64,000 nucleotides of DNA from Actinomycetospora straminea (GTDB lineage: Bacteria > Actinomycetota > Actinomycetes > Mycobacteriales > Pseudonocardiaceae), in the NCBI RefSeq assembly GCF_028737255.1, contig NZ_JAQZAN010000024.1, positions 31,506-95,505 of the forward strand, written 5' to 3'. The notes beneath the pieces are model-generated. The model did not search any database. It saw only the letters and a program-made list of their open reading frames with translations, and was not told the origin of the DNA. The position numbers and the translations under genes were made by a program. Each line of letters starts with the position of its first letter. The stretch's first letter is position 1. This document shows positions 18,121-26,455 of the stretch, one piece after another.

Positions 18121-19247
18121 CCGACACCCTGCCCGGCACCGCACCCGGCACCACAACCGACACCGCGGCCCGACCCCGGCGCGCGTCCCGCACGCCCGTC
18201 GTCGACGCCGACGTCCACCCGGCGGTGACCCCGCAGCGCCTGGCCCGCGAGCTGCCCGAGCCGTGGCGGCGGCGCTACGAGCGCTTCGGCGTGCGCGGGG
18301 CCCCGCCGCCGGCGATCTACCCGCGGACCCGCAACGGGGGCATGCGCGCGGACTCCCACCCGGCCTCGGGACCCCCGGGCAGCGACCTCGGGATGCTGCG
18401 CGAGCAGCTGCTCGACCCCTACGACGTCCTCGCGGGCGTGCTCATCCCGTTGCAGGGCCACACGTGGGGCGCCGAGGAGCCCGACTTCGCTGCCGCCCTG
18501 TGCCGGGCGCTCAACGACGTCCTCGTCGCCGACTTCCTCGACCCCGAGCCGCGGCTGCGCGCCAGCATCTGTCTCGCCCACGAGTCGCCCGAGCAGGCGA
18601 TCGCCGAGATCGAGCGCCGCGCCGGCGATCCCCGGTTCGTCCAGGTCCTGTTCCCGAGCGGCACCCACCTGCCCCTGACCGACGCCAAGTACCGTCCGGT
18701 GCTCGCCGCGGCGGCCGAAGCCGGCCTGCCGATCGGGATGCACCTCGGCGGCACCGAGGGCCACCGCGGCGACGGCTGGCCGTCGTTCTACCTCGAGCAG
18801 CACGGCTGGTACGGCAACGCGATGGCGATGGCGCTGACCACGCTCGTCGCCGGCGGCGTGCTCGACGCCGTCCCGGACCTGCGCCTCGTGCTCGTCGAGG
18901 GCGGGCTGACCTGGGTGCCGTCGATGCTGTGGGGGCTCGACGAGGCCTGGGCGCGGTTCTCCGACGACGTGCCGTGGCTGCAGCGCCCGCCGTCGGAGAT
19001 CGTGCGCGAGCGGTGCTGGTTCACCACGCAGCCGATCGACGAGCCGGAGAACCTCGAGCACCTGGCGGTGACGATCCGCCAGAGCGGGCTGGCGGACCGG
19101 ATCCTGTTCGCGTCCGACTACCCGCACTGGGACTTCGACGACCCGGTGACGGCGCTGCGCGTCCTCCCGGCCGACCTGCGCCGGCCGATGATGGCCCGCA
19201 CGGGCGCGGCGCTCTACGGCATCGAGCTGCCCGAGGGGGCGTCGTGA
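18117..19247 (+). CDS. Amidohydrolase-2 family protein (first copy)
   Basis: 376-aa TIM-barrel enzyme of the amidohydrolase 2 / ACMSD-like family, which includes decarboxylases and hydrolases of ring or lactone compounds. Metal-site segments are VVDADVHPAV (degenerate HxH written D-x-H) near residue 28, GMHLGGTEGH, and FASDYPHWDFD with the late catalytic Asp. A region rich in Thr/Pro precedes the barrel. GTG 18117 overlaps the Rieske stop. It is paralogous to the next gene, suggesting either sequential steps or a heteromeric enzyme. The reaction is not assignable from sequence. Confidence 0.82.
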   Translation: MTDTLPGTAPGTTTDTAARPRRASRTPVVDADVHPAVTPQRLARELPEPWRRRYERFGVRGAPPPAIYPRTRNGGMRADSHPASGPPGSDLGMLREQLLDPYDVLAGVLIPLQGHTWGAEEPDFAAALCRALNDVLVADFLDPEPRLRASICLAHESPEQAIAEIERRAGDPRFVQVLFPSGTHLPLTDAKYRPVLAAAAEAGLPIGMHLGGTEGHRGDGWPSFYLEQHGWYGNAMAMALTTLVAGGVLDAVPDLRLVLVEGGLTWVPSMLWGLDEAWARFSDDVPWLQRPPSEIVRERCWFTTQPIDEPENLEHLAVTIRQSGLADRILFASDYPHWDFDDPVTALRVLPADLRRPMMARTGAALYGIELPEGAS

Positions 19248-20368
19248 CGGCCGGCGGGGTGGACGGGGTCGCCGGGGTGGGCGGGGCCGTCGACACCGAC
19301 ACCCACGTCGCGCCCGCGTCGCTGGCCGCCCTGATGCCCTACCTCGCCCCGTTCTGGCGCGACTACGCGGAGGGCGCCGCCCTGCGCCTCGACCCCGCCC
19401 AGGCCGGCGCCTACCCGCCGGGCGCCACCGACGGGCCCGCCCCGGCCGACGTGGCGACGCTGCGCGAGCGGGTGCTCGACGTGCCCGCCCCGGGCGGGGT
19501 GCCGGTGCGGACCGCCGTGCTCAGCGCCACCTCGGCGTTCGACGTCAGCCGCAACCCCTACTACGACGCCGCGCTCTGCGGGGCGCTCAACGACTGGGTG
19601 GTCGAGCACTTCCTCGACCACGACGACCGGCTGCGCGGGGGCATCGCGGTCCCCTCCGGCGACCCGGAGGCGGCCGTCGCGGAGATCCACCGGCGCGCCG
19701 ACGACCCGCGGTTCGTCCAGGTGCTGCTCCCGGTCCGGGGCCACGACCACCGCTACGGCCACCGCCGCTTCCTGCCCGTGCTCGAGGCCGCGTCCGAGGC
19801 CGGGCTCGCGGTGACCCTGCACGCGTGGGGCCGGGCGGGGAGCGCGGCCACGCCCACCGGGTTCACCCACACCTACCTCGCCGACTACCTCTCCCAGGGC
19901 CACCTGGCCCAGGCGCAGCTGACGAGCCTCGTCGTCGAGGGGGTCCTCGACCGGCTGCCCGGCCTGCGCGTGGTCGTCGCCGAGTGCGGGTTCTCCTGGC
20001 TGCCGCCGCTGCTCTGGCGGCTCGACAAGGAGTGGAAGGGCATCTGGCGCGAGGTGCCGTGGGTGCGCCGCCCACCGTCGTCGTACCTGCACGAGCAGGT
20101 GCGCTTCACCAGCACCCCGGCCCACCTGCCGACCGACGCCACCGAGCTCGCCGACGCGCTCGAGGTGATCGGGGCGGCCCGGCTCGTCATGTACGCGGGC
20201 GACCACCCCCACGTCCACGGCGACGGCACCGCCCGTCTGCTCGCGGCGCTCGGCCCCACCGAGCGCGCCGCGGTCCTCGCCGGCACCGCGGAGGAGTTCC
20301 TGCTCCGCCGCACGCCCACCGACTCGTCCACCCCCCGATCGCACCGTCGCGAGGAGGCTCCCCGATGA
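19244..20368 (+). CDS. Amidohydrolase-2 family protein (second copy)
   Basis: 374-aa paralogue of the preceding gene, sharing the order of segments: VDTDTHVAP at the N-terminus, DDPRFVQVLLP in the middle, LHAWGRAG, VVAECGFSWLPPLLWRLD, and YAGDHPHVHGDG. The HxH motif is again D-x-H, and the late SDYPH of the first copy is GDHPH here, so the metal sites may differ between the copies. GTG 19244 overlaps the previous stop (GTGA); its own TGA overlaps the ATG of the binding protein (ATGA). The role is inferred to be in the same pathway. Confidence 0.8.
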   Translation: MTAGGVDGVAGVGGAVDTDTHVAPASLAALMPYLAPFWRDYAEGAALRLDPAQAGAYPPGATDGPAPADVATLRERVLDVPAPGGVPVRTAVLSATSAFDVSRNPYYDAALCGALNDWVVEHFLDHDDRLRGGIAVPSGDPEAAVAEIHRRADDPRFVQVLLPVRGHDHRYGHRRFLPVLEAASEAGLAVTLHAWGRAGSAATPTGFTHTYLADYLSQGHLAQAQLTSLVVEGVLDRLPGLRVVVAECGFSWLPPLLWRLDKEWKGIWREVPWVRRPPSSYLHEQVRFTSTPAHLPTDATELADALEVIGAARLVMYAGDHPHVHGDGTARLLAALGPTERAAVLAGTAEEFLLRRTPTDSSTPRSHRREEAPR

Positions 20369-21408
20369 CCACCGCCCGAATCCGCCGACCGTGGGTGCGC
20401 CTGCTGGCCGGCCTGCTCGTCGCCTGCGCGGTGCTGGCCGGCTGCGGCGAGGGCGACACCACCGACGACGGCCGGCAGCGGATGACGTTCCTCAACATCC
20501 TGCCGATCGAGTCGCTGTCCTACGCCCCGGAGCTCATCGCGGACACGCGCGGGTTCTTCGCCGCGCGCGGGCTGGAGGTCCGGTTCGAGGCCACCCAGGG
20601 CTCCGCGCCGGCGATCCAGACGCTGCTGGCGGGGTCGGCGGAGATCAGCCGCATCGGCGACATCGAGACCATGATCGCGGCGGGGAACCGCCAGGCGCCC
20701 CTCGTCGGGGTCGGCGAGGTCATCCACCGCGGGACGATCCGCGTGGTCTCGGCGAACGACGACCCGATCACCCAGCCCGCCCAGCTGCGCGGCAAGCTCA
20801 TCGGGACCCCGTCGGAGGGCGGGACGAGCTCCATCACCCTCGACCTGCTCGCCGCCTCGGCCGGCGTGCCCCCGGCCGAGGTCCGCCGCCAGGTGGTCGG
20901 GCTCGCGCCCGGCGTGTTCGACCTGCTCACCGCGGGCCGCATCGACGGCTACATGGTCTCCCTGGACACCTCGGTCCTCCTGCAGCGCACGCGCCCCGAG
21001 GCCGTCGTCCTCGACCCCAACCAGTCGATCACCGCCGGCGCGCAGATCTACGCCACCTCGGCGCAGGCCGCCCGGGACCCCGCCGAGCAGGACAAGCTGC
21101 GCCGCTACCTCGCCGCGATCGACGACGCCGTGCGGTTCATCGTCGCCGACGAGGCGAACGGCTTCGCCGGGACCATGGCCGCGATCGGCGGGAAGTACCA
21201 GGTGCCGGCGCTGCGCGACCCGGAGACCGCGCGCCTCGCCCTCGCGGCCTACGTCGACTCCTACACCGGCGGCGAGAGCCTCACCGGTATCGCGCCGCAG
21301 CGCTGGCAGCAGACCTACAACGAGATCGTCGGGGTCGGGCAGCTGCCCGCGGGCCTCGACCCGAACCGGTGGATCGACACGACGCTGGCGCCCGCGGCGC
21401 CGTCCTGA
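20365..21408 (+). CDS. ABC importer substrate-binding lipoprotein (NMT1/SsuA-like)
   Basis: 347-aa extracytoplasmic binding protein. A signal peptide with lipobox LAGC (Cys about residue 27) predicts lipid anchoring. The mature part belongs to the NMT1/THI5-like class used for nitrate, sulfonate, taurine or pyrimidine-like ligands: FLNILPIESLSYAPELIADTRGFF, LLAGSAEISRIG, IGTPSEGGTSS and GYMVSLDT. It overlaps the second amidohydrolase by 4 nt, so uptake and catabolism are cotranscribed. Ligand unknown. Confidence 0.87.
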   Translation: MTTARIRRPWVRLLAGLLVACAVLAGCGEGDTTDDGRQRMTFLNILPIESLSYAPELIADTRGFFAARGLEVRFEATQGSAPAIQTLLAGSAEISRIGDIETMIAAGNRQAPLVGVGEVIHRGTIRVVSANDDPITQPAQLRGKLIGTPSEGGTSSITLDLLAASAGVPPAEVRRQVVGLAPGVFDLLTAGRIDGYMVSLDTSVLLQRTRPEAVVLDPNQSITAGAQIYATSAQAARDPAEQDKLRRYLAAIDDAVRFIVADEANGFAGTMAAIGGKYQVPALRDPETARLALAAYVDSYTGGESLTGIAPQRWQQTYNEIVGVGQLPAGLDPNRWIDTTLAPAAPS

Positions 21409-21458
21409 CCCGCACCGATGCCGACCGGACACCCACCGCACCAGGCCAGGAGGCGGCG

Positions 21459-22340
21459 ATGACGACGCAGCAGACCCCCACGGCGACGTGGACCCCACCA
21501 CCCGTCCGACGCGACGAGTTCGACGCGTCCGGCGACACCGCCGAGCCCGTGGGCTCGCGCGCCGTCGGGCTGCGGGTCGCGGGCGTCGACAAGACCTACA
21601 CGACGCGCCGCGGGGACGTGCACGCCCTGTCGGACATCGACCTCGAGGTGGGCCGGGGCGAGTTCGTCTCGCTCGTCGGGCGCTCGGGCTGCGGCAAGAC
21701 GACGCTGCTGCGGGTCCTGTCGGGCCTGCTCGCGCCGACCGCGGGCACCGTCGAGGCCGGCGACCGCCCCGCGTGGGTGGCGGGACGCCGCGACGACGCG
21801 GTGTTCGCGGAGTTCGGCCTGGTGTTCCAGGAGGCCAACCTCTTCCCGTGGTTCACGGTGGTCGACAACGTCGCGCTGCCGCTCAAGCTGCGGGGGGTCG
21901 GCAAGGCGGAGCGGCGGGCCCGGGCGACCGAGCTGTGCGCGACCGTCGGCCTCACCGGGTTCGAGGACTCGTACCCGCGCGAGCTCTCCGGCGGCATGCG
22001 CCAGCGGGCCGCGATCGCGCGGGCGCTGGCGTGCGACCCGTCGGTGCTGCTCATGGACGAGCCGTTCGGCGCGCTGGACGCCATGACCCGCGACCGGATG
22101 AACCTCGAGCTGCAGCAGATCCACGCCGTGTCGGGGACGACGGTGGTGTTCGTGACGCACTCGATCAGCGAGGCGGTGTTCCTCGCCGACCGGGTCGTGC
22201 TGCTGACGCCCCGGCCCGGGCGCATCCGGTCCGTCACCCCGATCGACCTGCCCCGGCCACGCACGGTCGAGGTCGAGGCCACCGCGGAGTTCGGCGAGCT
22301 CGTCGTCGGGCTGCGTCGCCAGCTGGACGAGGAGGACTGA
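21459..22340 (+). CDS. ABC importer ATP-binding protein (SsuB/TauB-like)
   Basis: 293-aa cytosolic ATPase. Walker A GRSGCGKTT, Q-loop in LVFQEANLFPW, signature LSGGMRQR, Walker B LLMDEPFGALD and switch His in VTHS are all intact. The first 45 residues are a non-conserved Thr/Pro-rich tail. GGCCAGGAGGCGGCG before ATG 21459 is a strong ribosome binding site. It follows the binding-protein gene by 50 bp and precedes the permease by 2 bp. It powers import of the operon substrate together with 20365 and 22343. Confidence 0.93.
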   Translation: MTTQQTPTATWTPPPVRRDEFDASGDTAEPVGSRAVGLRVAGVDKTYTTRRGDVHALSDIDLEVGRGEFVSLVGRSGCGKTTLLRVLSGLLAPTAGTVEAGDRPAWVAGRRDDAVFAEFGLVFQEANLFPWFTVVDNVALPLKLRGVGKAERRARATELCATVGLTGFEDSYPRELSGGMRQRAAIARALACDPSVLLMDEPFGALDAMTRDRMNLELQQIHAVSGTTVVFVTHSISEAVFLADRVVLLTPRPGRIRSVTPIDLPRPRTVEVEATAEFGELVVGLRRQLDEED

Positions 22341-22342
22341 CG

Positions 22343-23212
22343 GTGACGACCTCACTGGACCGGGACACCGACACCCGCACCGACGGCGCCCCGCCGCCCC
22401 CCGTCGACGCGGACGCCACCCCCGCCGAGGGCGAGTCGCCCTGGATGCGGCGGCTGCCGTGGGTCAGCGGGCCGCTGATGCTCGTCGCGCTGCTCGGGAT
22501 CTGGCAGTTCGCGGTGTCCGTGGTCGGCGTCTCGGAGTTCATCCTCCCCGCGCCCGCGGCGGTCGTCGGGGCGCTCGGCGACCTCTTCGCCGACCCCGAG
22601 ATCGGGAGCCACATCGGCGTCACCCTGTTCGAGGTGCTCGCGGGCTTCGGCATCGCGCTGGTGGTCGGGGTCGCCGTCGGCGCGACCCTCGGGCGCATCG
22701 CCTGGCTGCAGCGCGCGGTGCAGCCGGCGCTGGTGGCCCTGCAGGTGGTGCCGAAGGTGGCCTTCGTGCCGATCTTCGTCATCTGGTTCGGGTTCGGCCC
22801 GACCTCGAAGATCATCATGGCGGCGCTGCTGGCGTTCTTCCCGATCATGCTCAACGTGATGCTCGGGGTGCGCTCGGTGGACCGCGGCCACCGCGACGTC
22901 ATGCGGGGCCTCGGCGCGAGCAAGTGGGCGACGTTCCGGGACATGGAGCTCCCGACGACGCTGCCCTACGTCTTCGCGGGCGCCGAGGTCGCCATCGTGT
23001 TCTCCGTGATCGGCGCGATCGTCGGCGAGTACCTCGGCGGCAGCCAGGGCCTCGGCTACCTCGTCGTGTCGAGCCTCAACGCCCTCGACGCGCCCCGGCT
23101 GTTCGCCGTGATCGTCCTGCTGGCAGTGCTGGGCTCGCTGCTCTACGTCGCGGTGACGACGGTGAAGAAGGTCGTCATCCCCTGGCACGACTCGGTCCGC
23201 ACCGGGGTCTGA
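22343..23212 (+). CDS. ABC importer permease (SsuC/TauC-like)
   Basis: 289-aa inner-membrane permease of the BPD_transp_1 family with about six membrane segments after a 35-residue cytosolic tail. The EAA loop contacting the ATPase is visible as VMRGLGASKWATFRDMELPTTLPYVFAG. GTG 22343 lies 2 nt after the ATPase stop. It ends the operon, and its stop lies 1 nt from the convergent stop of the lipid-kinase gene, leaving no room for a conventional terminator. Confidence 0.92.
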   Translation: MTTSLDRDTDTRTDGAPPPPVDADATPAEGESPWMRRLPWVSGPLMLVALLGIWQFAVSVVGVSEFILPAPAAVVGALGDLFADPEIGSHIGVTLFEVLAGFGIALVVGVAVGATLGRIAWLQRAVQPALVALQVVPKVAFVPIFVIWFGFGPTSKIIMAALLAFFPIMLNVMLGVRSVDRGHRDVMRGLGASKWATFRDMELPTTLPYVFAGAEVAIVFSVIGAIVGEYLGGSQGLGYLVVSSLNALDAPRLFAVIVLLAVLGSLLYVAVTTVKKVVIPWHDSVRTGV

Positions 23213-23213
23213 G

Positions 23214-24743
23214 CTACACCTCGCGCGGCCGGTAGACGGGGATCGCGCCCGGGGCGATCCGGAAGACGAACCGGTCGGCGTCGGGCTGCACCTCGCCGTC
23301 GGTCGCGAGCCCGACCGGCGGGCCGACGACGCGCACCGAGAGCCGGGTGCGGGTGTTGGCCACGTAGACGCGGCTGCGCGAGAGCGTGCCCGCGAGCACC
23401 GAGACGACGAAGCGGGTGCGCGAGAACGGCACGTCCGCGCGCAGGAAGCGCACGTCGAGCACGCGGGCGTCGAGGCGCGGGCGGAACAGCGGCGCCATGC
23501 CGCGCGGCTCGTAGCCGCCGTTGCCGACGAAGAGCAGCCAGATCGTCCGGCGCTTGCCGTCGATCTCGACGACCAGCGGCGACGCCTCGGCGAGCACGCG
23601 GACCAGCGCGAACGCCGCCGACGGCCACTTGCCCCAGCGCTCCTCCCAGCTCTCGCGGAGCCGGACCATGTCCGGGTAGCCGCCGAGGCTCGCGGTGTTG
23701 ACGAACGCGACGCTGCGGGTCTCGCCCCCGTCGCCCGCGGTCATGTCGACGACGCCGACGTCGACGAGCACCGCGTCGCCGTCGCGGGCCGCGCTCAGCG
23801 CCGTCGGGGTGTCGTCGACGCCGACGTCGCGGGCGAAGTGGTTCAGGGTGCCCTCGGGCAGCACCATCAGCGGCACCCGCCGCCGCTGCGCGAGCCCGGC
23901 GAGCGCGGCCACCGACCCGTCGCCCCCGGCCACCCCGATCGCGCGCGGTTCGGTGCCGTCGGCGGTGGGGCGGTCGAGGGCGGCCTCGACCTCGTCGACG
24001 AAGTCGATGCCCGGCTCCGGCACGATCACCTGGGCGCGGGGCAGGACCTCGTGGATCTCCGAGGGCGGCGCCGGCGGCTCGGGCTCGCCGTCGGTGTCCG
24101 CGACGCCGATCACGGGCGCCACGATCTGGCCGAGCGTCTCCAGCGGCCCGGGCGTCCCGGCCGAGCTGTTGGCGACGACGACGAGCCCGGCGCCGTCCCC
24201 GAGGGCGGGGGCGTTGCCGGCCGGGCGGGCGCGGGCCGGGGCGTGGCGCACGACCGGCCACCAGCGGCGCGTCAGCAGCGCCACGCCGATGCCGAGTCCG
24301 GCGCCGGCGACCACGTCCTCGACCGTCCGTTCCCCGAGGACCACCCGGGCGGTCGACACCCCGACCGCGACCGGCGCCAGCACGCCCCCGAGCAGCGGCG
24401 ACTCCATGGCGGCGGCGGTGACGAACGCCGTCGAGGACGCCGCGTGCGCGGACGGGAAGCGCCGGCCCCAGGGCCGCGCGCGGGGCAGCAGCGGCTTGGC
24501 CAGCGCGTGGGCGATCGCCGAGGTCGCGGCCGCGGCCATCACCCCGCGCACCCCGGCGCGGCGGCGCGGACCGCGCCCCGAGGCCATGAGCCCGCCGGCC
24601 ACCGCGGCCCACAGGAGCCCGCGGTCGGCGGTGCGGTCGAGGCGGCCGAGCCAGCGGGGCAGGGCGGGGGAGCGGTCGACGCCGGGGAGGTCGCGCACGG
24701 GGAGGTCGCGCACCGGGAGGTCGCGCACCGGGAGGTCGCTCAC
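23214..24743 (-). CDS. PAP2-like/diacylglycerol kinase fusion with degenerate phosphatase site
   Basis: 509-aa fusion. The N-terminal PAP2 phosphatase-like domain keeps KPLLPRARP (K83-P91) and PSAH (97-100, normally PSGH). In the third motif ARVVLGERTVED, the nucleophilic His is replaced by Arg139 and the preceding Ser by Ala132, so phosphatase activity is doubtful. The C-terminal lipid/diacylglycerol kinase domain looks intact: VVVANSSAG, GVAGGDGS and LPEGTLNHFARD. GTG 24743 overlaps the stop of its upstream paralogue. The first 25 residues are LPVRD repeats from a 15-bp tandem repeat. It is probably membrane-associated and acts in lipid phosphate metabolism. Confidence 0.85.
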   Translation of the reverse strand: MSDLPVRDLPVRDLPVRDLPGVDRSPALPRWLGRLDRTADRGLLWAAVAGGLMASGRGPRRRAGVRGVMAAAATSAIAHALAKPLLPRARPWGRRFPSAHAASSTAFVTAAAMESPLLGGVLAPVAVGVSTARVVLGERTVEDVVAGAGLGIGVALLTRRWWPVVRHAPARARPAGNAPALGDGAGLVVVANSSAGTPGPLETLGQIVAPVIGVADTDGEPEPPAPPSEIHEVLPRAQVIVPEPGIDFVDEVEAALDRPTADGTEPRAIGVAGGDGSVAALAGLAQRRRVPLMVLPEGTLNHFARDVGVDDTPTALSAARDGDAVLVDVGVVDMTAGDGGETRSVAFVNTASLGGYPDMVRLRESWEERWGKWPSAAFALVRVLAEASPLVVEIDGKRRTIWLLFVGNGGYEPRGMAPLFRPRLDARVLDVRFLRADVPFSRTRFVVSVLAGTLSRSRVYVANTRTRLSVRVVGPPVGLATDGEVQPDADRFVFRIAPGAIPVYRPREV

Positions 24744-24744
24744 C
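24685..24744. repeat. 15-bp tandem repeat, four units
   Basis: Four units of GGGAGGTCGCGCACC-like sequence (24685-24699, 24700-24714, 24715-24729, 24730-24744). They span the translation start of the downstream PAP2-kinase gene and encode its repeated LPVRD N-terminus on the minus strand. Confidence 0.85.
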
Positions 24745-26332
24745 GGGCGGTCGCGCGGTGCGGCCAGCGCGCCTCGTCGCGGCGGTAGACGGGGACGGGG
24801 TGGTCGGCCACCCGGTAGCGCAGCCGGCGGGCACGCCCGACGACCTCGCCGTCGGCGGCGACGTCGACCGGCCCGTCGAGCAGCTCGATGTCCAGCGACC
24901 GCATGGCGCTCTCCTGGTAGATCCTGTTGTGCCCGAGCACGCCGGTGGCCAGGGCGAGAAAGGCCCGGGCCCGGGCGAACGGCCGGTCGGCGCGCAGGTA
25001 GCGGACCTCCAGCACGCCGGTGTCGAGCCGGGGCCGGTACGACGGCACCATCCCCGTCGGCACGTAGGGCCCGTTGCCGACGAACAGCATCCACACCGAG
25101 CGCTCCACCCCGTTGAGGCGGACACGGATCGGCCGGCTGCGCGCCAACGTCACGAGCAGCGCGACGACGGCGGCGGGCCATTTGCCCCAGCGCTTCTGCC
25201 ACTTCTCGCGCAGGCGGACCATCTCGGGGTAACCGCCGAACGCCGAGGTGTTGACGAAGACGACCCGGCGGGGCTCCTGGCGGCCCTCGGCGTCGGCGTG
25301 CAGCCGCAGCTCCCCGAGGTCGACGGCGACGGCCTCGCCCGCGCCGGTCGCGTCGATCGCCTCCTGGGTGTCGTAGACACCGACGTCGCGACCGAAGTGG
25401 TTGAGCGTGCCGGCGGGGATCAGCGCCAGGGGCAGGTCGAGGTCCTCGGCCACCCGGGCCGCGGCGGCCACCGAGCCGTCGCCGCCGGCGATGCCCACCG
25501 CCCGCACGCCGGGCTCGCGGGCGGCGTCGATGAGCGTCTCGGCGAGGTCGGCCCCGTCCTCGAGGCGCAGGACCCGGGCGCGGGGGAGGGCGCCGACGAG
25601 CTCCTCGTACGGGTCGACGCCCGCCCGGCCCGAGCGGGTGTTGACGAGCACGACCAGGCCCTCGCCCTCGGGCAGCACGGGCGCGCCGGCCACGGGCCGG
25701 GCGGCGGCCTCGTCGATGCTGCGCAGCGGGAGCCAGCGGCGGGTGGCCAGGGCGGCGCCGGCCCCGAGGGCGACGCCCGCGGCGACGTCGCTGGTCCAGT
25801 GCACGCCGACGTGCACCCGGGAGTACGCCACCGTCGCGGCCAGCGGGACCACCCACGTCGCGGCCTTCGGGCTCTCCATCGCGACGGCGGTGGCGAACGC
25901 GGCGGCGGAGGCGGCGTGGCCGGAGGGGAAGGACGACGAGGTGGGCGGGTCGTCGAGGGAGCGGTAGTCGGGCAGGAGCTCGGCGGCGGGCCGGCGGCGG
26001 GGCACCAGGGGCTTGAGGACGGCGTTGGCCAGGAAGCTCGCCCCGGCGATCGCGAGCACCCCGCGCAGCCCGCCGCGGCGGGTGTGGCGTGTCCCGGCGG
26101 CGAGCACGCCGGCGACGGCGAACCACAGCCTGCTGTGGTCGGCGGACCGGCTCAGGGCGGCCAGCGCAGGGTCGGCGACCGTGTAGGGCAGCGCCCCGAT
26201 CGCGGTCGTGATCCGGCAGTCCTGCTCGTTGACGTCGGCCAGCCGCTGCCGGCTGCCCCGCGCCCCCTGCCGCACCCGGCGGCCCACGCCACGGGAGATG
26301 TCGGTTGCCAGTCCTCGTGCGGGGAGCGCCAC
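24740..26332 (-). CDS. PAP2 phosphatase/diacylglycerol kinase fusion
   Basis: 530-aa two-domain membrane-associated protein. All PAP2 motifs are intact: KPLVPRRRP (K107-P115), PSGH (136-139) and SRVHVGVHWTSD (S171, R172, H178, D182). The kinase domain has VLVNTRSG, GIAGGDGS and IPAGTLNHFGRD. Such fusions could dephosphorylate one isoprenoid or lipid phosphate and phosphorylate another; the substrates are not established here. GTG 26332 is the first start compatible with the domain; upstream sequence does not look coding. It is transcribed divergently from pafA and coupled to its degenerate paralogue downstream (GTGA overlap). Confidence 0.87.
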   Translation of the reverse strand: MALPARGLATDISRGVGRRVRQGARGSRQRLADVNEQDCRITTAIGALPYTVADPALAALSRSADHSRLWFAVAGVLAAGTRHTRRGGLRGVLAIAGASFLANAVLKPLVPRRRPAAELLPDYRSLDDPPTSSSFPSGHAASAAAFATAVAMESPKAATWVVPLAATVAYSRVHVGVHWTSDVAAGVALGAGAALATRRWLPLRSIDEAAARPVAGAPVLPEGEGLVVLVNTRSGRAGVDPYEELVGALPRARVLRLEDGADLAETLIDAAREPGVRAVGIAGGDGSVAAAARVAEDLDLPLALIPAGTLNHFGRDVGVYDTQEAIDATGAGEAVAVDLGELRLHADAEGRQEPRRVVFVNTSAFGGYPEMVRLREKWQKRWGKWPAAVVALLVTLARSRPIRVRLNGVERSVWMLFVGNGPYVPTGMVPSYRPRLDTGVLEVRYLRADRPFARARAFLALATGVLGHNRIYQESAMRSLDIELLDGPVDVAADGEVVGRARRLRYRVADHPVPVYRRDEARWPHRATAR

Positions 26333-26443
26333 GGCGTCGACCGTAGTGATCGGGCCCCGACGGCTCGGTGCTGCCCCGCGGCGGAGGCGCCGGTGGGGGT
26401 GACGCGGGCCGTCGCAGAGGCCACAACGGCGGGTCCGCTGGCC

Positions 26444-26449
26444 TAGGGT
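26444..26449 (+). promoter_or_regulatory. -10 box TAGGGT, leaderless promoter of pafA
   Basis: TAGGGT ends 6 nt before ATG 26456, so the pafA mRNA is predicted to begin at or near its start codon. Confidence 0.5.
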
Positions 26450-26455
26450 GGAGGG

